This document shows positions 42,380-51,784 of a stretch of DNA of 64,000 bases, piece by piece. The translations under genes were made by a program, and so were the position numbers. Each line of letters starts with the position of its first letter. The stretch's first letter is position 1. The stretch comes from Pseudomonas sp. GV071. Its GTDB lineage: Bacteria; Pseudomonadota; Gammaproteobacteria; Pseudomonadales; Pseudomonadaceae. The stretch is taken from positions 248,001 to 312,000 of the forward strand of contig NZ_QAOJ01000007.1 in NCBI RefSeq assembly GCF_003050835.1. Reading direction: 5' to 3'. The notes beneath the pieces are model-generated. The model saw only the letters and a list, made by a program, of their open reading frames with translations. It was not told the DNA's origin and did no database searches.

Positions 42380-42898
42380 ATGATGAGCAAATTACCTTTC
42401 ACTGCCTTGGTACTCAGCGGCCTGCTGGCCGCCTCTTCTTCCACCCTGGTATTGGCCGCCACAGTCAGCCCCGGCAACGGCGTGGGCGCCCCGGAAGCTG
42501 GCACGTCGGGTGAAGGCACCGGCACCTCCGGGACTAACGCGACCAGTCCGGGCACCGGCACCGGTACTGGCGCCACTGGCCAAGGCAACACCGGTACGGG
42601 AACCGGCGCACCCGCTGGCACCGGTACTAGCGGTACCGGCACAGGTGTCGGCACCGGGACGGGAACCACCGGCACCGGTGCCGGCACGACAGGAACTGGC
42701 GGCACCATGAGCCCTTCCGGCGGTAGCGGCGGTGGCGGCAGCAGCTCCGGCAGCGGTGGCACTGGCACAGGCGGTACGGGAACCGGCGGAACTGGCACCG
42801 GTGGTACTGGCGGCGGTGTGGGCGGCGGTACCGGTGGCGGCTCTGGCGGTGCCGGTGGCGCAGGCGGTGCCGGGGGTGGCGCAGGCGGCGGCAGCTGA
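42380..42898 (+). CDS. glycine/threonine-repeat exported protein
   Basis: 172 residues: a signal peptide (LPFTALVLSGLLAASSSTLVLA) and then almost only Gly, Thr and Ser. The first part is built of GTG and TGT steps, later of GGTGT units, and the end is pure GGAGGAGG. No aromatic residues occur after the signal. Such a chain would be disordered or form glycine-rich structural material at the cell surface. The DNA codes the repeats with varied codons (GGC, GGT, ACC, ACT), so selection on the protein rather than simple DNA slippage is likely. GGAG ribosome site at 42371; two start codons (42380, 42383). Terminator follows. Confidence 0.7.
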   Translation: MMSKLPFTALVLSGLLAASSSTLVLAATVSPGNGVGAPEAGTSGEGTGTSGTNATSPGTGTGTGATGQGNTGTGTGAPAGTGTSGTGTGVGTGTGTTGTGAGTTGTGGTMSPSGGSGGGGSSSGSGGTGTGGTGTGGTGTGGTGGGVGGGTGGGSGGAGGAGGAGGGAGGGS

Positions 42899-42916
42899 TG
42901 CGCCACAGCAGAAAAC

Positions 42917-42952
42917 ATGGCCAGTCGGGTTCGCCCCACTGGCCATTTTTTT
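42917..42952 (+). terminator. Rho-independent terminator
   Basis: ATGGCCAGT and ACTGGCCAT around a 12-base loop, followed by seven T. Confidence 0.9.
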
Positions 42953-43088
42953 GCCCGTAACGCGACGCGCTCGGGCTTACCGACTCAGCGCTTTGCAGGT
43001 ATAACGGCAACGCGCCATGGCACTCGACCAGCAGCGCCCTTCCCCCGTTCCAAGGACATGCCCACTGTAGTCGGGCTGGAGAATTCAG

Positions 43089-44375
43089 GTGATCAAACCG
43101 CTGCGCATTGCCATCGTCGGCGCCGGCCCTGCAGGCCTGGCGGCCGCCCTTTATCTCAAGCGCAGCGAACACCAGGTGACGGTGTTCGAGCGCTTTGCCG
43201 AAGCTTCGCCGGTTGGCTCCGGGCTGATTCTGCAACCCACCGGCCTCAGCGTGCTGGAGAACCTTGGCCTGTTCGAGGCCATCGCCCAATTGGGCAGTCG
43301 CATCGACCGCTTGTACGGCGCCGATGCGCAGAGCGGGCGCACTGTTCTCGATGTGCGCTACGCCGCGATCAAGGGCGGCCGTTATGGCATCGCCGTGCAC
43401 CGCGCCGCACTGTTCCACGTGTTGTTCCAGGCGGCACAAGCAGAAGGCATCAGGGTGGAGACCGGGTTGGATGTCGACACCCTGGACACCCGTGGCGACC
43501 AGGCCTGGCTGGTGGGTAATGGACAAGCGAAGGCCGGGCCGTTCGACCTGGTGGTGGATGCCAGCGGCTCGCGCTCCAAACTGAAAATGCTGGCCCTGCA
43601 ACCGAGCGAACCCAAGCCGCTGGTGTATGGCGCCTTCTGGGCCTCGTTGCAGGCTGACCAGGCCGCCCTGAGCAGCCAAGCCCTGGTGCAGCGTTACCAC
43701 CGCGCGACCACCATGATCGGCGTGCTGCCCATCGGCAAAGCCGGGCCGGGCAGCGCCGACATGAGTGCGTTTTTCTGGAGCACCAAACCGGATCAGGTCG
43801 AGGCGCTGAAACGCGCCGGTATCAACAGCTGGAAAGACCACGTCGCCGGGCTTTGGCCGGACTGCGAAAGTTATCTGCAGCAGATCAACGATTTCGACGA
43901 CATGACCCTCGCCCGCTACGGTCATCACACCCTGGCCATGCCGGTGGGGCGAAGCCTGGCGATCATCGGCGACGCCGCCCACTCCACCAGCCCGCAACTG
44001 GGCCAGGGCGCCAACATGGCCCTGCTCGATGCGCGCGCCTTGATGCATGCGCTGAACACCAGCACCGACCTGGCCAGCGCCCTGCCCCGTTACGCGGCTT
44101 CACGACGGCTGCATGTGCGCACCTTTCAGGCGTTGTCGGGAGCGTTTACGCCGTTCTATCAATCGGACTCGCGGGTGCTGCCGTTCCTGCGGGATCGGGT
44201 GATGGCGACGTTGTCGAAAATTCCACCCGCGCCGCAGATTCTGGCGGCGATGGTGGCGGGGACGTTAGTCGACCCGTTCGGGCCGATTGGGTTGAAGGAA
44301 AGACACTGGGGTGTTTGTTTGCCGGAAGAAGCTGATCACCTCCAGCAATCTGGATTCCCGCCTGCGCGGGAATGA
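43089..44375 (+). CDS. FAD-dependent monooxygenase
   Basis: 428 residues, UbiH/PHBH-type flavin monooxygenase: N-terminal IAIVGAGPAGLAAALYLKR dinucleotide motif, the internal DLVVDASGSRS (DG-like) block, and the second FAD motif SLAIIGDAAHSTSPQLGQGANMALLDA. Substrate unknown. It starts with GTG at 43089, behind GGAG. The last dozen codons (from about 44340) lie inside a dispersed palindrome whose GGAATGACGG end supplies the stop, so the native C terminus seems to have been replaced. Confidence 0.87.
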   Translation: MIKPLRIAIVGAGPAGLAAALYLKRSEHQVTVFERFAEASPVGSGLILQPTGLSVLENLGLFEAIAQLGSRIDRLYGADAQSGRTVLDVRYAAIKGGRYGIAVHRAALFHVLFQAAQAEGIRVETGLDVDTLDTRGDQAWLVGNGQAKAGPFDLVVDASGSRSKLKMLALQPSEPKPLVYGAFWASLQADQAALSSQALVQRYHRATTMIGVLPIGKAGPGSADMSAFFWSTKPDQVEALKRAGINSWKDHVAGLWPDCESYLQQINDFDDMTLARYGHHTLAMPVGRSLAIIGDAAHSTSPQLGQGANMALLDARALMHALNTSTDLASALPRYAASRRLHVRTFQALSGAFTPFYQSDSRVLPFLRDRVMATLSKIPPAPQILAAMVAGTLVDPFGPIGLKERHWGVCLPEEADHLQQSGFPPARE

Positions 44376-44426
44376 CGGAGGTGCTCAACCTATCGCCGTC
44401 ATCCCAGCGAAGGCTGGGATCCAGAA
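44350..44426. repeat. inverted pair of the CGTCATCCCAGC repeat
   Basis: TGGATTCCCGCCTGCGCGGG unit and the CGTCATCCCAGCGAAGGCTG unit in opposed order, same family as 11087-11168. It overlaps the 3' end of the monooxygenase gene. Confidence 0.8.
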
Positions 44427-44457
44427 TGGCGGGAAAGACACCGATGTCCGTCTCGCC

Positions 44458-45780
44458 TTAAAACCCAGCAATCTCGCGCAACCGATACCACGACATGCCC
44501 AACGCCAGCAGCGGCGTGCGCAGCAATTTGCCGCCGGGGAATTTCATGTGCGGCACGCTGGCGAACAGGTCAAAACCAGTACTGTCCTGACGGCAGATAG
44601 CTTCGGCCAGCAGGCGCCCGGCCAGGTGCGTGGTGTTCACGCCATGGCCGGAGTAGGCCTGGGCGAAGTACACGTTGGTTTCCCCGCGCAGACGACCGAT
44701 CTGCGGCAGGCGGTTGGCGCCGATGCCGATGGTGCCGCCCCAGGCGAAGTCGATACGGGTTTCGGCCAGTTGCGGGAATACCCGCAGCATTTTCGGCCGC
44801 ATGTAGGCGGCGATGTCCTGTGGGTCACGACCGGAGTAATGGCAGGCACCACCGAACAGCAGACGCCGGTCAGCCGAGAGGCGGAAGTAGTCCAGGCCAA
44901 CCCGCTGGTCACACAGGGCGCGATTGCCAGGAATCAGTTGTTCGGCCTGGGCCGGGCTGAGCTGTTCGGTGCCGATGATGTAGCTGCCGGCGGGCAATAC
45001 CTTGCCACTCAGTTCAGGCACCAGACCAGCCAGGTGGGCGTTGCCAGCCAGCACCAGGTGATTGGCGCGGACCATACCGGAGGCGGTGTGCACCTTGACC
45101 TTGGCACCGTATTCGATGCGCTGCGCGGCGCTGTTTTCGAAAATCCGCACGCCCAGCTTGTGCGCCACGGCGGCTTCGCCGAGGGCCAGGTTGAGTGGAT
45201 GCAGGTGGCCGGAGCCGCTGTCGATCATGCCGCCGACAAACACCTTGGAGCCGACCACGCGGTCCATCTGCGCAGGCTCGATCAGGGTCAGCTCATGGCC
45301 GTAACCCATGGCCTCGAGCGCCTGTTTGTCTTCGATAAAACCTTGGTAATGCTGCGGCGTGTTGGCCAGGTCGCAGTAGCCCCAGCGCAGGTCGCAGTCG
45401 ATGCCGTATTTGGCCACGCGCTCGCGGACGATTTCCACGGCTTCCAGGCCCAGGCGTTCCAGGGTGGCAACGCCGTCGGTGCCGATCTGCCCGGCGAATT
45501 TCGACAAGTCGTGGCCGACGCCACGAATCAGTTGGCCGCCATTGCGACCGCTGGCCGCCCAGGCAATTTGCCGGGCTTCCAGCAGCACCACCGAGAGGCC
45601 GCGTTCGGCCAGTTCGATGGCCGTGTTGAGGCCACTGAAACCACCGCCGACGATGCACACATCGCAGTCCTGCGCGCCATTGAGCACGGGGAAGTCGATC
45701 TGTTTGTTGCGAGTGGCGTGGTAGTAGGAGGCGGTGTGGGCAGTGCTAGCTGCGCCAGAGAGAGAAGAATTCAACGACAT
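44458..45780 (-). CDS. puuB: gamma-glutamylputrescine oxidoreductase (PuuB-like)
   Basis: 440 residues of the DAO-type FAD family: CDVCIVGGGFSGLNTAIELAERG Rossmann motif with LLEARQIAWAASGRNGGQL, a substrate region, and a C-terminal NVYFAQAYSGHGVNTTHLAGRLLAEA contact block. PuuB oxidises gamma-glutamylputrescine in the glutamylated putrescine pathway. It lies in a minus-strand cluster with a putrescine-binding protein gene and a PuuA-like ligase gene, which supports this over other amine oxidases. Start at 45780 with AAAGG upstream. A REP element sits between it and potF. Confidence 0.85.
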   Translation of the reverse strand: MSLNSSLSGAASTAHTASYYHATRNKQIDFPVLNGAQDCDVCIVGGGFSGLNTAIELAERGLSVVLLEARQIAWAASGRNGGQLIRGVGHDLSKFAGQIGTDGVATLERLGLEAVEIVRERVAKYGIDCDLRWGYCDLANTPQHYQGFIEDKQALEAMGYGHELTLIEPAQMDRVVGSKVFVGGMIDSGSGHLHPLNLALGEAAVAHKLGVRIFENSAAQRIEYGAKVKVHTASGMVRANHLVLAGNAHLAGLVPELSGKVLPAGSYIIGTEQLSPAQAEQLIPGNRALCDQRVGLDYFRLSADRRLLFGGACHYSGRDPQDIAAYMRPKMLRVFPQLAETRIDFAWGGTIGIGANRLPQIGRLRGETNVYFAQAYSGHGVNTTHLAGRLLAEAICRQDSTGFDLFASVPHMKFPGGKLLRTPLLALGMSWYRLREIAGF

Positions 45781-45839
45781 ACAAAGGCCTTTAGCCTGGA
45801 GGTTTGCACGCCCCAAGCGGCTGATTGTGTTTCCAGGAA

Positions 45840-45899
45840 TCGAGGCTGAAGCCTCGATGTTGATCGCGTAGGAGCGGCCGGTCCGGCCGCTCCTACAAG
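45840..45899. repeat. REP elements
   Basis: A GCGGCTGAAGCC-like half and the perfect palindrome GTAGGAGCGGCCGG / CCGGCCGCTCCTAC, between potF and puuB. Such hairpins often lower expression of the downstream gene. Confidence 0.88.
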
Positions 45900-45905
45900 G
45901 GCCAG

Positions 45906-47024
<1,119 letters not shown>

Positions 47025-48383
47025 TTACACGCTCAGCAGCAGGAACTCGCGCTCCCAGGAGCTGATGACGCGCTTGTAGTTTTCATGCTCGGCACGCTTC
47101 ACAGCCACATACGCAGATGGGAAACGCTGGCCTAGGTATTCCTGGACCATGGTCGACTGCTCCATGCATTCCAGCGCCTGTTCCAGGGTCAGCGGCAGGC
47201 GCAGGTTACGGCGCTCGTAACCACGGCCAACCACCGGTTCGCTTGGGCTCAGGCCTTCGACCATGCCGACGTAACCGCACAGCAAGCTGGCCGCCAGGGC
47301 CAGGTACGGGTTGGCATCGGCGCCCGGCAGACGGTTTTCCACGCGCATGTTTTGCGGGTCCGATTCCGGCACGCGCAGGCCGACGGTGCGGTTGTCAGCA
47401 CCCCACTCTACGTTCACCGGCGCCGAGGTGTCCGGCAGAAAGCGGCGGAACGAGTTCACGTTGGGTGCGAACAGCGGCAGGGTTTCCGGGATGTACTTCT
47501 GCAGGCCGCCGATGTGCGCGAGGAACAGCTCACTCATGCTGCCGTCTTCGTTGGCGAACACGGTTTTGCCGGTGGTCAGGTCCACCACGCTCTGGTGCAA
47601 GTGCATGGCACTGCCCGGCTCGCCGGTCATCGGCTTGGCCATAAAGGTGGCGGCCACGTTATGACGCAACGCGGCTTCGCGCATGGTGCGTTTGAACACG
47701 AAAATCTGGTCGGCCAGTTGCAGGGCGTCACCGTGACGGAAGTTGATTTCCATCTGCGCCGTGCCTTCCTCGTGAATCAGGGTATCGAGGTCCAGGCCCT
47801 GGGCTTCGCACCAGTCGTACATGTCTTCGAACAGTGGATCGAATTCGTTGGTGGCTTCGATGGAATACGACTGGCGACCGGTTTCCTGACGACCGGAGCG
47901 GCCCACAGGCGGCTTCAACGGATAGTCCGGATCCGGGCTGCGCTCGGTCAGGTAGAACTCCATTTCCGGGGCCACGATCGGCTTCCAGTTTTTCGCGGTG
48001 TACAGCGCCAACACCTTCTTGAGGATGTTGCGCGGCGACAGGTCGATGGGGTTGCCCATCTTGTCGTAGGTGTCGTGGATCACCTGGGCAGTTGGCTCCA
48101 GTGCCCATGGCACCAGGAACACTGCGTTTTCATCGGGGCGGCAGTGCATGTCGATGTCGGCAGGATCGAGCAGGTCGTAGTACACGTCGTCGTCGACAAA
48201 GTCGCCGGTCACCGTTTGCAGCAGCACACTCTCGGGCAGGCGCATGCCCTGCTCGGCGAGAAACTTGTTGGTGGGCGAGATCTTGCCGCGGGCGATGCCG
48301 GAGAGGTCGGAGACCAGGCATTCGACTTCGGTGACTTTGTTGTTATTCAGCCAAGTTTTCAGCTGTTGCAGATCGCCTTTCAT
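47025..48383 (-). CDS. puuA: glutamate-putrescine ligase (glutamine-synthetase family)
   Basis: 452 residues, glutamine-synthetase fold: beta-grasp N-terminal domain, then a catalytic domain with the metal and substrate motifs VAPEMEFYL, HEEGTAQMEINF, MAKPMTGEPGSAMHLHQS and VENRLPGADANPYLALAA. PuuA joins glutamate to putrescine with ATP, the first step of the glutamylated pathway; SpuB/SpuI do this in Pseudomonas. Being first in an operon with potF and puuB supports the polyamine role over true glutamine synthesis. Start at 48383. Confidence 0.9.
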   Translation of the reverse strand: MKGDLQQLKTWLNNNKVTEVECLVSDLSGIARGKISPTNKFLAEQGMRLPESVLLQTVTGDFVDDDVYYDLLDPADIDMHCRPDENAVFLVPWALEPTAQVIHDTYDKMGNPIDLSPRNILKKVLALYTAKNWKPIVAPEMEFYLTERSPDPDYPLKPPVGRSGRQETGRQSYSIEATNEFDPLFEDMYDWCEAQGLDLDTLIHEEGTAQMEINFRHGDALQLADQIFVFKRTMREAALRHNVAATFMAKPMTGEPGSAMHLHQSVVDLTTGKTVFANEDGSMSELFLAHIGGLQKYIPETLPLFAPNVNSFRRFLPDTSAPVNVEWGADNRTVGLRVPESDPQNMRVENRLPGADANPYLALAASLLCGYVGMVEGLSPSEPVVGRGYERRNLRLPLTLEQALECMEQSTMVQEYLGQRFPSAYVAVKRAEHENYKRVISSWEREFLLLSV

Positions 48384-48489
48384 AAACCCTCAGGGAGTTG
48401 TTCTTGAAGGCACCGAGTCTGCACGGCCGGCAATTGGGGCATCTATCCAGTTTGCGCAAAGCGCCCTGCCACTTTTTGGCGCATGCGAC

Positions 48490-48504
48490 GTTTAGTCGCT
48501 AAAC
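48490..48504. promoter_or_regulatory. palindrome upstream of puuA
   Basis: GTTTAG - TCG - CTAAAC, with a second GGCTAAAC about 25 bp to the right. It lies between the divergent puuA and araC genes and is a plausible regulator site; which protein binds is unknown. Confidence 0.4.
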
Positions 48505-48574
48505 CGCCAACCTAAGCTCCGCAAACGGCTAAACAATCGCGCTCGCGAGCCCGGCCATAATCGGGCGACTTCTT

Positions 48575-48710
48575 TATTAATGAGAAAACGTAGCGAGCGA
48601 AGGATGGGCAAGGCAAAAACAGGCGAGTAAGCGCAGTTGGCTGTAGCCAATGAGCATTGCGAGTCTGTTTTTAACGCCGCCCAGCCGAGCGCAGTAGTTT
48701 TCTGCAGGCT
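48575..48710. repeat. dispersed hairpin element before the AraC gene
   Basis: AAAAACAG...CTGTTTTT arms (48615-48672) form an imperfect 58-bp palindrome within a longer stretch that runs into AACGCCGCCCAGCCGAGCG. From memory, near-identical stretches lie between genes in many Pseudomonas genomes. The open frame through it (from 48637) is continuous with the AraC gene but is not thought to be coding. Confidence 0.5.
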
Positions 48711-48720
48711 CGGGGGGCGC

Positions 48721-49605
48721 ATGCCGATCAAGGTTCTCCAGACACTCGATGTGGACCAACAGCGCACAGCCATTGATGGCTGGCAGCAGCACTACGCGCA
48801 GATGTCGTCCGGGCGTTTCCACGGCAGCATCGTGCATGCCCAGTGCAACGGCGTGGAGGCTTACGAAGAGCGGATGAACACCCGCGTCGAGCAGCATTTC
48901 CATGCACCCGACAATGCCCTGGTGTTCAGCTTCGACATGGCCGATGGCGCCCTTTATCTGCTCAACAGCCAGAGCCAGAACACCTGGATCACCCCCGAGA
49001 ACTACCGCGAAGTGGCCGTGGTGGTCGACCTCAATCTGATGGGCCAGGCGCCCTGCGCCGACAGCCTCGACGGCCTGCTGCTGACCCCTTTGAAATCGCA
49101 ACAGAGCCAAGTATTCAGCTCCTGGCTGAGTTACGTGCTGAACACACTCTCGGCCACCCCCGGCGCCAGCCTGGATGCCAACCTGTCGCGACAATTGGTC
49201 GATGACTGTTTGTTCGTGCTCGACAGCTCCTCGCGTTCACTCGACCAGCCGCGGCAACGGCGCCTGGCCGAAGACCGCCGCATCGTCAGCCAGGTGTTCG
49301 AACTGGCCAGCGCCTACCCCGAAGACAACTTCAATGTCCTGCAACTGGCCACGGCGGCCGGGGTGACGGTGCGGCAGTTGCAACATTCGTTTACCCACTT
49401 CACTGGCATTACCCCCAGTGCCTGGCTGCGCTTGCGCCGCTTGAACGCCGCGCACCGTGATTTAGCGCGAGCGGCACCGGAGGAAACGACGGTGGCAGAG
49501 GTGGCGATGCGGTGGTCGTTCTGGCATTTGGGGCGATTTTCCGAGGCATATCGGGGGCTGTTCAATGAACAGCCCAAGTGCACGTTGCAACGGCGCGGGG
49601 CCTAA
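48721..49605 (+). CDS. AraC-family regulator
   Basis: 294 residues from the ATG at 48721 (GGGGGG upstream). The N-terminal part is an AraC-type ligand domain of the FeaR/EutR kind (QMSSGRFHGSIVHAQCNGVEAYEERMNTRVEQHFHAPDNA). The C terminus carries two helix-turn-helix motifs (FNVLQLATAAGVTVRQLQHSFTHFTGITPSAWLRLRRLN, then TVAEVAMRWSFWHLGRFSEAYRGLFNEQP). It is divergent from puuA, so it may control polyamine use; a role elsewhere is possible. A dispersed repeat lies just before it and may carry its promoter. Confidence 0.87.
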   Translation: MPIKVLQTLDVDQQRTAIDGWQQHYAQMSSGRFHGSIVHAQCNGVEAYEERMNTRVEQHFHAPDNALVFSFDMADGALYLLNSQSQNTWITPENYREVAVVVDLNLMGQAPCADSLDGLLLTPLKSQQSQVFSSWLSYVLNTLSATPGASLDANLSRQLVDDCLFVLDSSSRSLDQPRQRRLAEDRRIVSQVFELASAYPEDNFNVLQLATAAGVTVRQLQHSFTHFTGITPSAWLRLRRLNAAHRDLARAAPEETTVAEVAMRWSFWHLGRFSEAYRGLFNEQPKCTLQRRGA

Positions 49606-49789
49606 TGCCCAGCTGCCGCGCGCCGGCAATACCACCTCCTTCGCATGGTTCTAAATAAGCGCCGCCCTCCCCGCAAAAAAAGAAATTCACCGCCCCCCTT
49701 AATCCAACCAATCGACCTGTCGCCTTACCTTTTCAGCAGGCGATCACAGCCAGCTTCACTCAAGCCCACTAGCTCGAAGGATTACCATC

Positions 49790-50698
49790 ATGGCTCTGTC
49801 GATTCATACCAACTACTCCGCTCTGGTCACTCAAACCAACCTGGGCAAAACCAACAGCGCGCTGTCCACCAACCAACAGCGCCTGGGCACTGGCTACCGT
49901 GTAAACAGCGCCGCCGACGACGCTGCCGGCCTGCAGATCGCTACCCGCCTCAGCGCCCAATCCCGCGGCATGGCTGTAGCCACCCGCAACACCAACGACG
50001 CTGTCTCGCTGCTGCAAACCTCCGAGGGTGCACTCAGCGAAATGACCGACATCGTTCAGCGCATGAAAGACCTCGCCACCCAATCGGCGAACGCCACTGC
50101 CAGCTCCGATGACCGCGACGCCATGCAGGCCGAGTACGACCAACTGGGTCAGGAACTGGGCAACGTGATCAAGAACACCAAGTACGCCGGTGAAGGCCTG
50201 TTCTCTGACGGCGGCGCTTCGGCGGTAACCGACGGTTCGGCCGGTAAGTTCTCTGCTGCCCTGGACTTCCAGATCGGCGCCAGCGCTGATGAAAAACTGA
50301 CCCTGGACGTGAGCACACCGCTGACCGACCTGACCACTGCCCTGGACACCCTGTCGGCTCAATACGCCACCCCGGACAGCACCACTCCCGGTACTGAAAT
50401 CGCTGGCGCTGACGGCACCGCTGCCAACGGCATGATCACCACCCTGAGCGACGCGCTGGACAGCATCGGCTCCCTGCGTGCTCAGTTCGGTGCCAACATC
50501 AACCGTCTGAACCACACCGCCAACAACCTGGCCAACATGAAAGACAACACCGACGTAGCACGCGGCACCATCATGGACGCTGACTTCGCTTCCGAATCGG
50601 CCACCATGACCAAGAACAGCATGCTGCTGCAATCGGGCATCTCGATGCTCAAGCAAGCCGGTCAGATGCCAGGCATGGTTATGTCCCTGCTGGGCTAA
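49790..50698 (+). CDS. lafA: lateral-type flagellin
   Basis: 302 residues. Conserved flagellin ends: N-terminal D0/D1 (IHTNYSALVTQTNLGKTNSALSTNQQRLGTGYRVNSAADDAAGLQIA) and C-terminal D1/D0 (RGTIMDADFASESATMTKNSMLLQSGISMLKQAG...MSLLG). The middle (about 150-215) is short, so D2/D3 is minimal, as in lateral flagellins of Vibrio-type second systems and unlike the longer polar FliC of Pseudomonas. The operon with cap, chaperone, sigma-28 and motor genes lies opposite, so this is the filament protein of the second flagellum. No clear sigma-28 promoter was found in 49606-49789. ATG 49790 follows GAAGGATTACC. Confidence 0.93.
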   Translation: MALSIHTNYSALVTQTNLGKTNSALSTNQQRLGTGYRVNSAADDAAGLQIATRLSAQSRGMAVATRNTNDAVSLLQTSEGALSEMTDIVQRMKDLATQSANATASSDDRDAMQAEYDQLGQELGNVIKNTKYAGEGLFSDGGASAVTDGSAGKFSAALDFQIGASADEKLTLDVSTPLTDLTTALDTLSAQYATPDSTTPGTEIAGADGTAANGMITTLSDALDSIGSLRAQFGANINRLNHTANNLANMKDNTDVARGTIMDADFASESATMTKNSMLLQSGISMLKQAGQMPGMVMSLLG

Positions 50699-50721
50699 GA
50701 CCTACGCACTACCCCGCGGTA

Positions 50722-50750
50722 ACAACGCCCCGACTCGTTCGGGGCGTTGT
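50722..50750 (+). terminator. hairpin terminator after lafA
   Basis: ACAACGCCCCG, 7-base loop, CGGGGCGTTGT; only a weak T tract follows. Confidence 0.8.
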
Positions 50751-50947
50751 CGTTGGTGCAACTTTTCCGGCTGTCGGGCACTGCGCAAAACAGCGGATTT
50801 GGCCTATATAACTAGCCAGCTTGTAAGAAATTTCCGACACAGTCCTTGATGCAACCTTTTTTTGACGCCAAAATGCCGACCGCTTTGTATTTTTTTGTAG
50901 CTGCTTAAGCAAATGCTCACAAAGCACCGGGGTCCTTGCAGGCACAT

Positions 50948-51784
50948 ATGACGATGAGTGAAACCATGCCGCGCACCGGGACCCAAGAGGTCCAGCCTGC
51001 GTTGGTAATCCGCACCGGGCGTTCGGATGAATGCCAGGCGCACTTTCACCCTGACCGCTATCAACTGGTTCTCTGCCGGGATGGCGTCGAGGAGAAAGTC
51101 GACCTGGGCTTTTCCGGCAGCCGTCTGCTGGAACGCTTGCTGCGCGTGCCCGGTGAAGTGGTGGCGCGTGATGAACTGCTGGCCTTTGCCTGGAGCGACC
51201 GGATTGTCGGTCAGGGCAGCCTGAACCAGCAGATCTACGCCCTGCGCCAAGTGCTCGGGGACGAGAAAAAGCGCGAAATCATCCAGACCCTGCCCCGCCG
51301 CGGCTACATGCTCAGCCCGAAATTCCTGGTCAATTTCGACAATGTTGCCGATGTACCCGCGCCGAGTTTTTTCGAACAACTGCAGCTGCCGCGGCGCGCC
51401 AACCGCACCGCCAATCAGCAACGCCTGGCCACCCTGATGGTGGCGACGGCGGTCGTGGCGTTGCTCAGCCTGATCGTGTTCACCTATATCTACTACGCGC
51501 TGTTCCAGTCCCAGGTACTGGTGGCTGAGCGCGATATCGGCAACAAACATTTCGTTTACGCCGCCACCGCGCCCCAGGCCCTGGCGCAGTTGCAGAGCGA
51601 CACGGCCGCACTGTCCGTGCGGGTAGCCGGGTTGGCGGAGCAACCGGTGCAGTTTCGCCTCGGCGCCAACGCCGGGTTCTTTGAAATGCTCTGCGTGCAG
51701 CGCGATACCACGCGCTGGATGATGATCAACCGGGCGCAGATCGCCAAGGTCGCCGACGAGCAACTGCGGAGCTGCCTGCAATGA
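50948..51784 (+). CDS. ToxR/CadC-like membrane-bound transcription regulator
   Basis: 278 residues. Cytoplasmic OmpR-type winged helix (about 25-125), with the recognition and wing part reading SLNQQIYALRQVLGDEKKREIIQTLPRRGYML. A single membrane helix (about 161-186) and a periplasmic domain of about 90 residues follow. The periplasmic part contains exactly two cysteines (249 and 276), arranged as in ToxR, whose pair forms a disulfide. There is no receiver domain, so the signal must come through the membrane. It is preceded by an AT-rich 190-bp region, starts at ATG 50948 (AGG upstream; 50954 possible), and is coupled to a small membrane protein gene. Lies between lafA and the motor genes, so it is a candidate local regulator of the lateral flagellum. 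Confidence 0.83.
   Translation: MTMSETMPRTGTQEVQPALVIRTGRSDECQAHFHPDRYQLVLCRDGVEEKVDLGFSGSRLLERLLRVPGEVVARDELLAFAWSDRIVGQGSLNQQIYALRQVLGDEKKREIIQTLPRRGYMLSPKFLVNFDNVADVPAPSFFEQLQLPRRANRTANQQRLATLMVATAVVALLSLIVFTYIYYALFQSQVLVAERDIGNKHFVYAATAPQALAQLQSDTAALSVRVAGLAEQPVQFRLGANAGFFEMLCVQRDTTRWMMINRAQIAKVADEQLRSCLQ

Noticed and set aside
42500..42890. Possible CRISPR-like or tandem DNA repeat
   Set aside because: The repeats are protein-level Gly-Thr units with varied codons, without constant repeats and unique spacers.
42361..42946. Proline- or alanine-rich minus-strand frames opposite the glycine-repeat gene
   Set aside because: Low-complexity DNA keeps all frames open; only the plus frame has a signal peptide and a ribosome site.
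48637..48720. 28-residue N-terminal extension of the AraC regulator
   Set aside because: It is encoded by the dispersed hairpin element and does not resemble the start of AraC proteins; ATG 48721 has its own ribosome site.
49606..49789. Sigma-28 promoter for lafA
   Set aside because: TAAA-like -35 boxes are present but no GCCGATAA-like -10 box at the right distance could be found.
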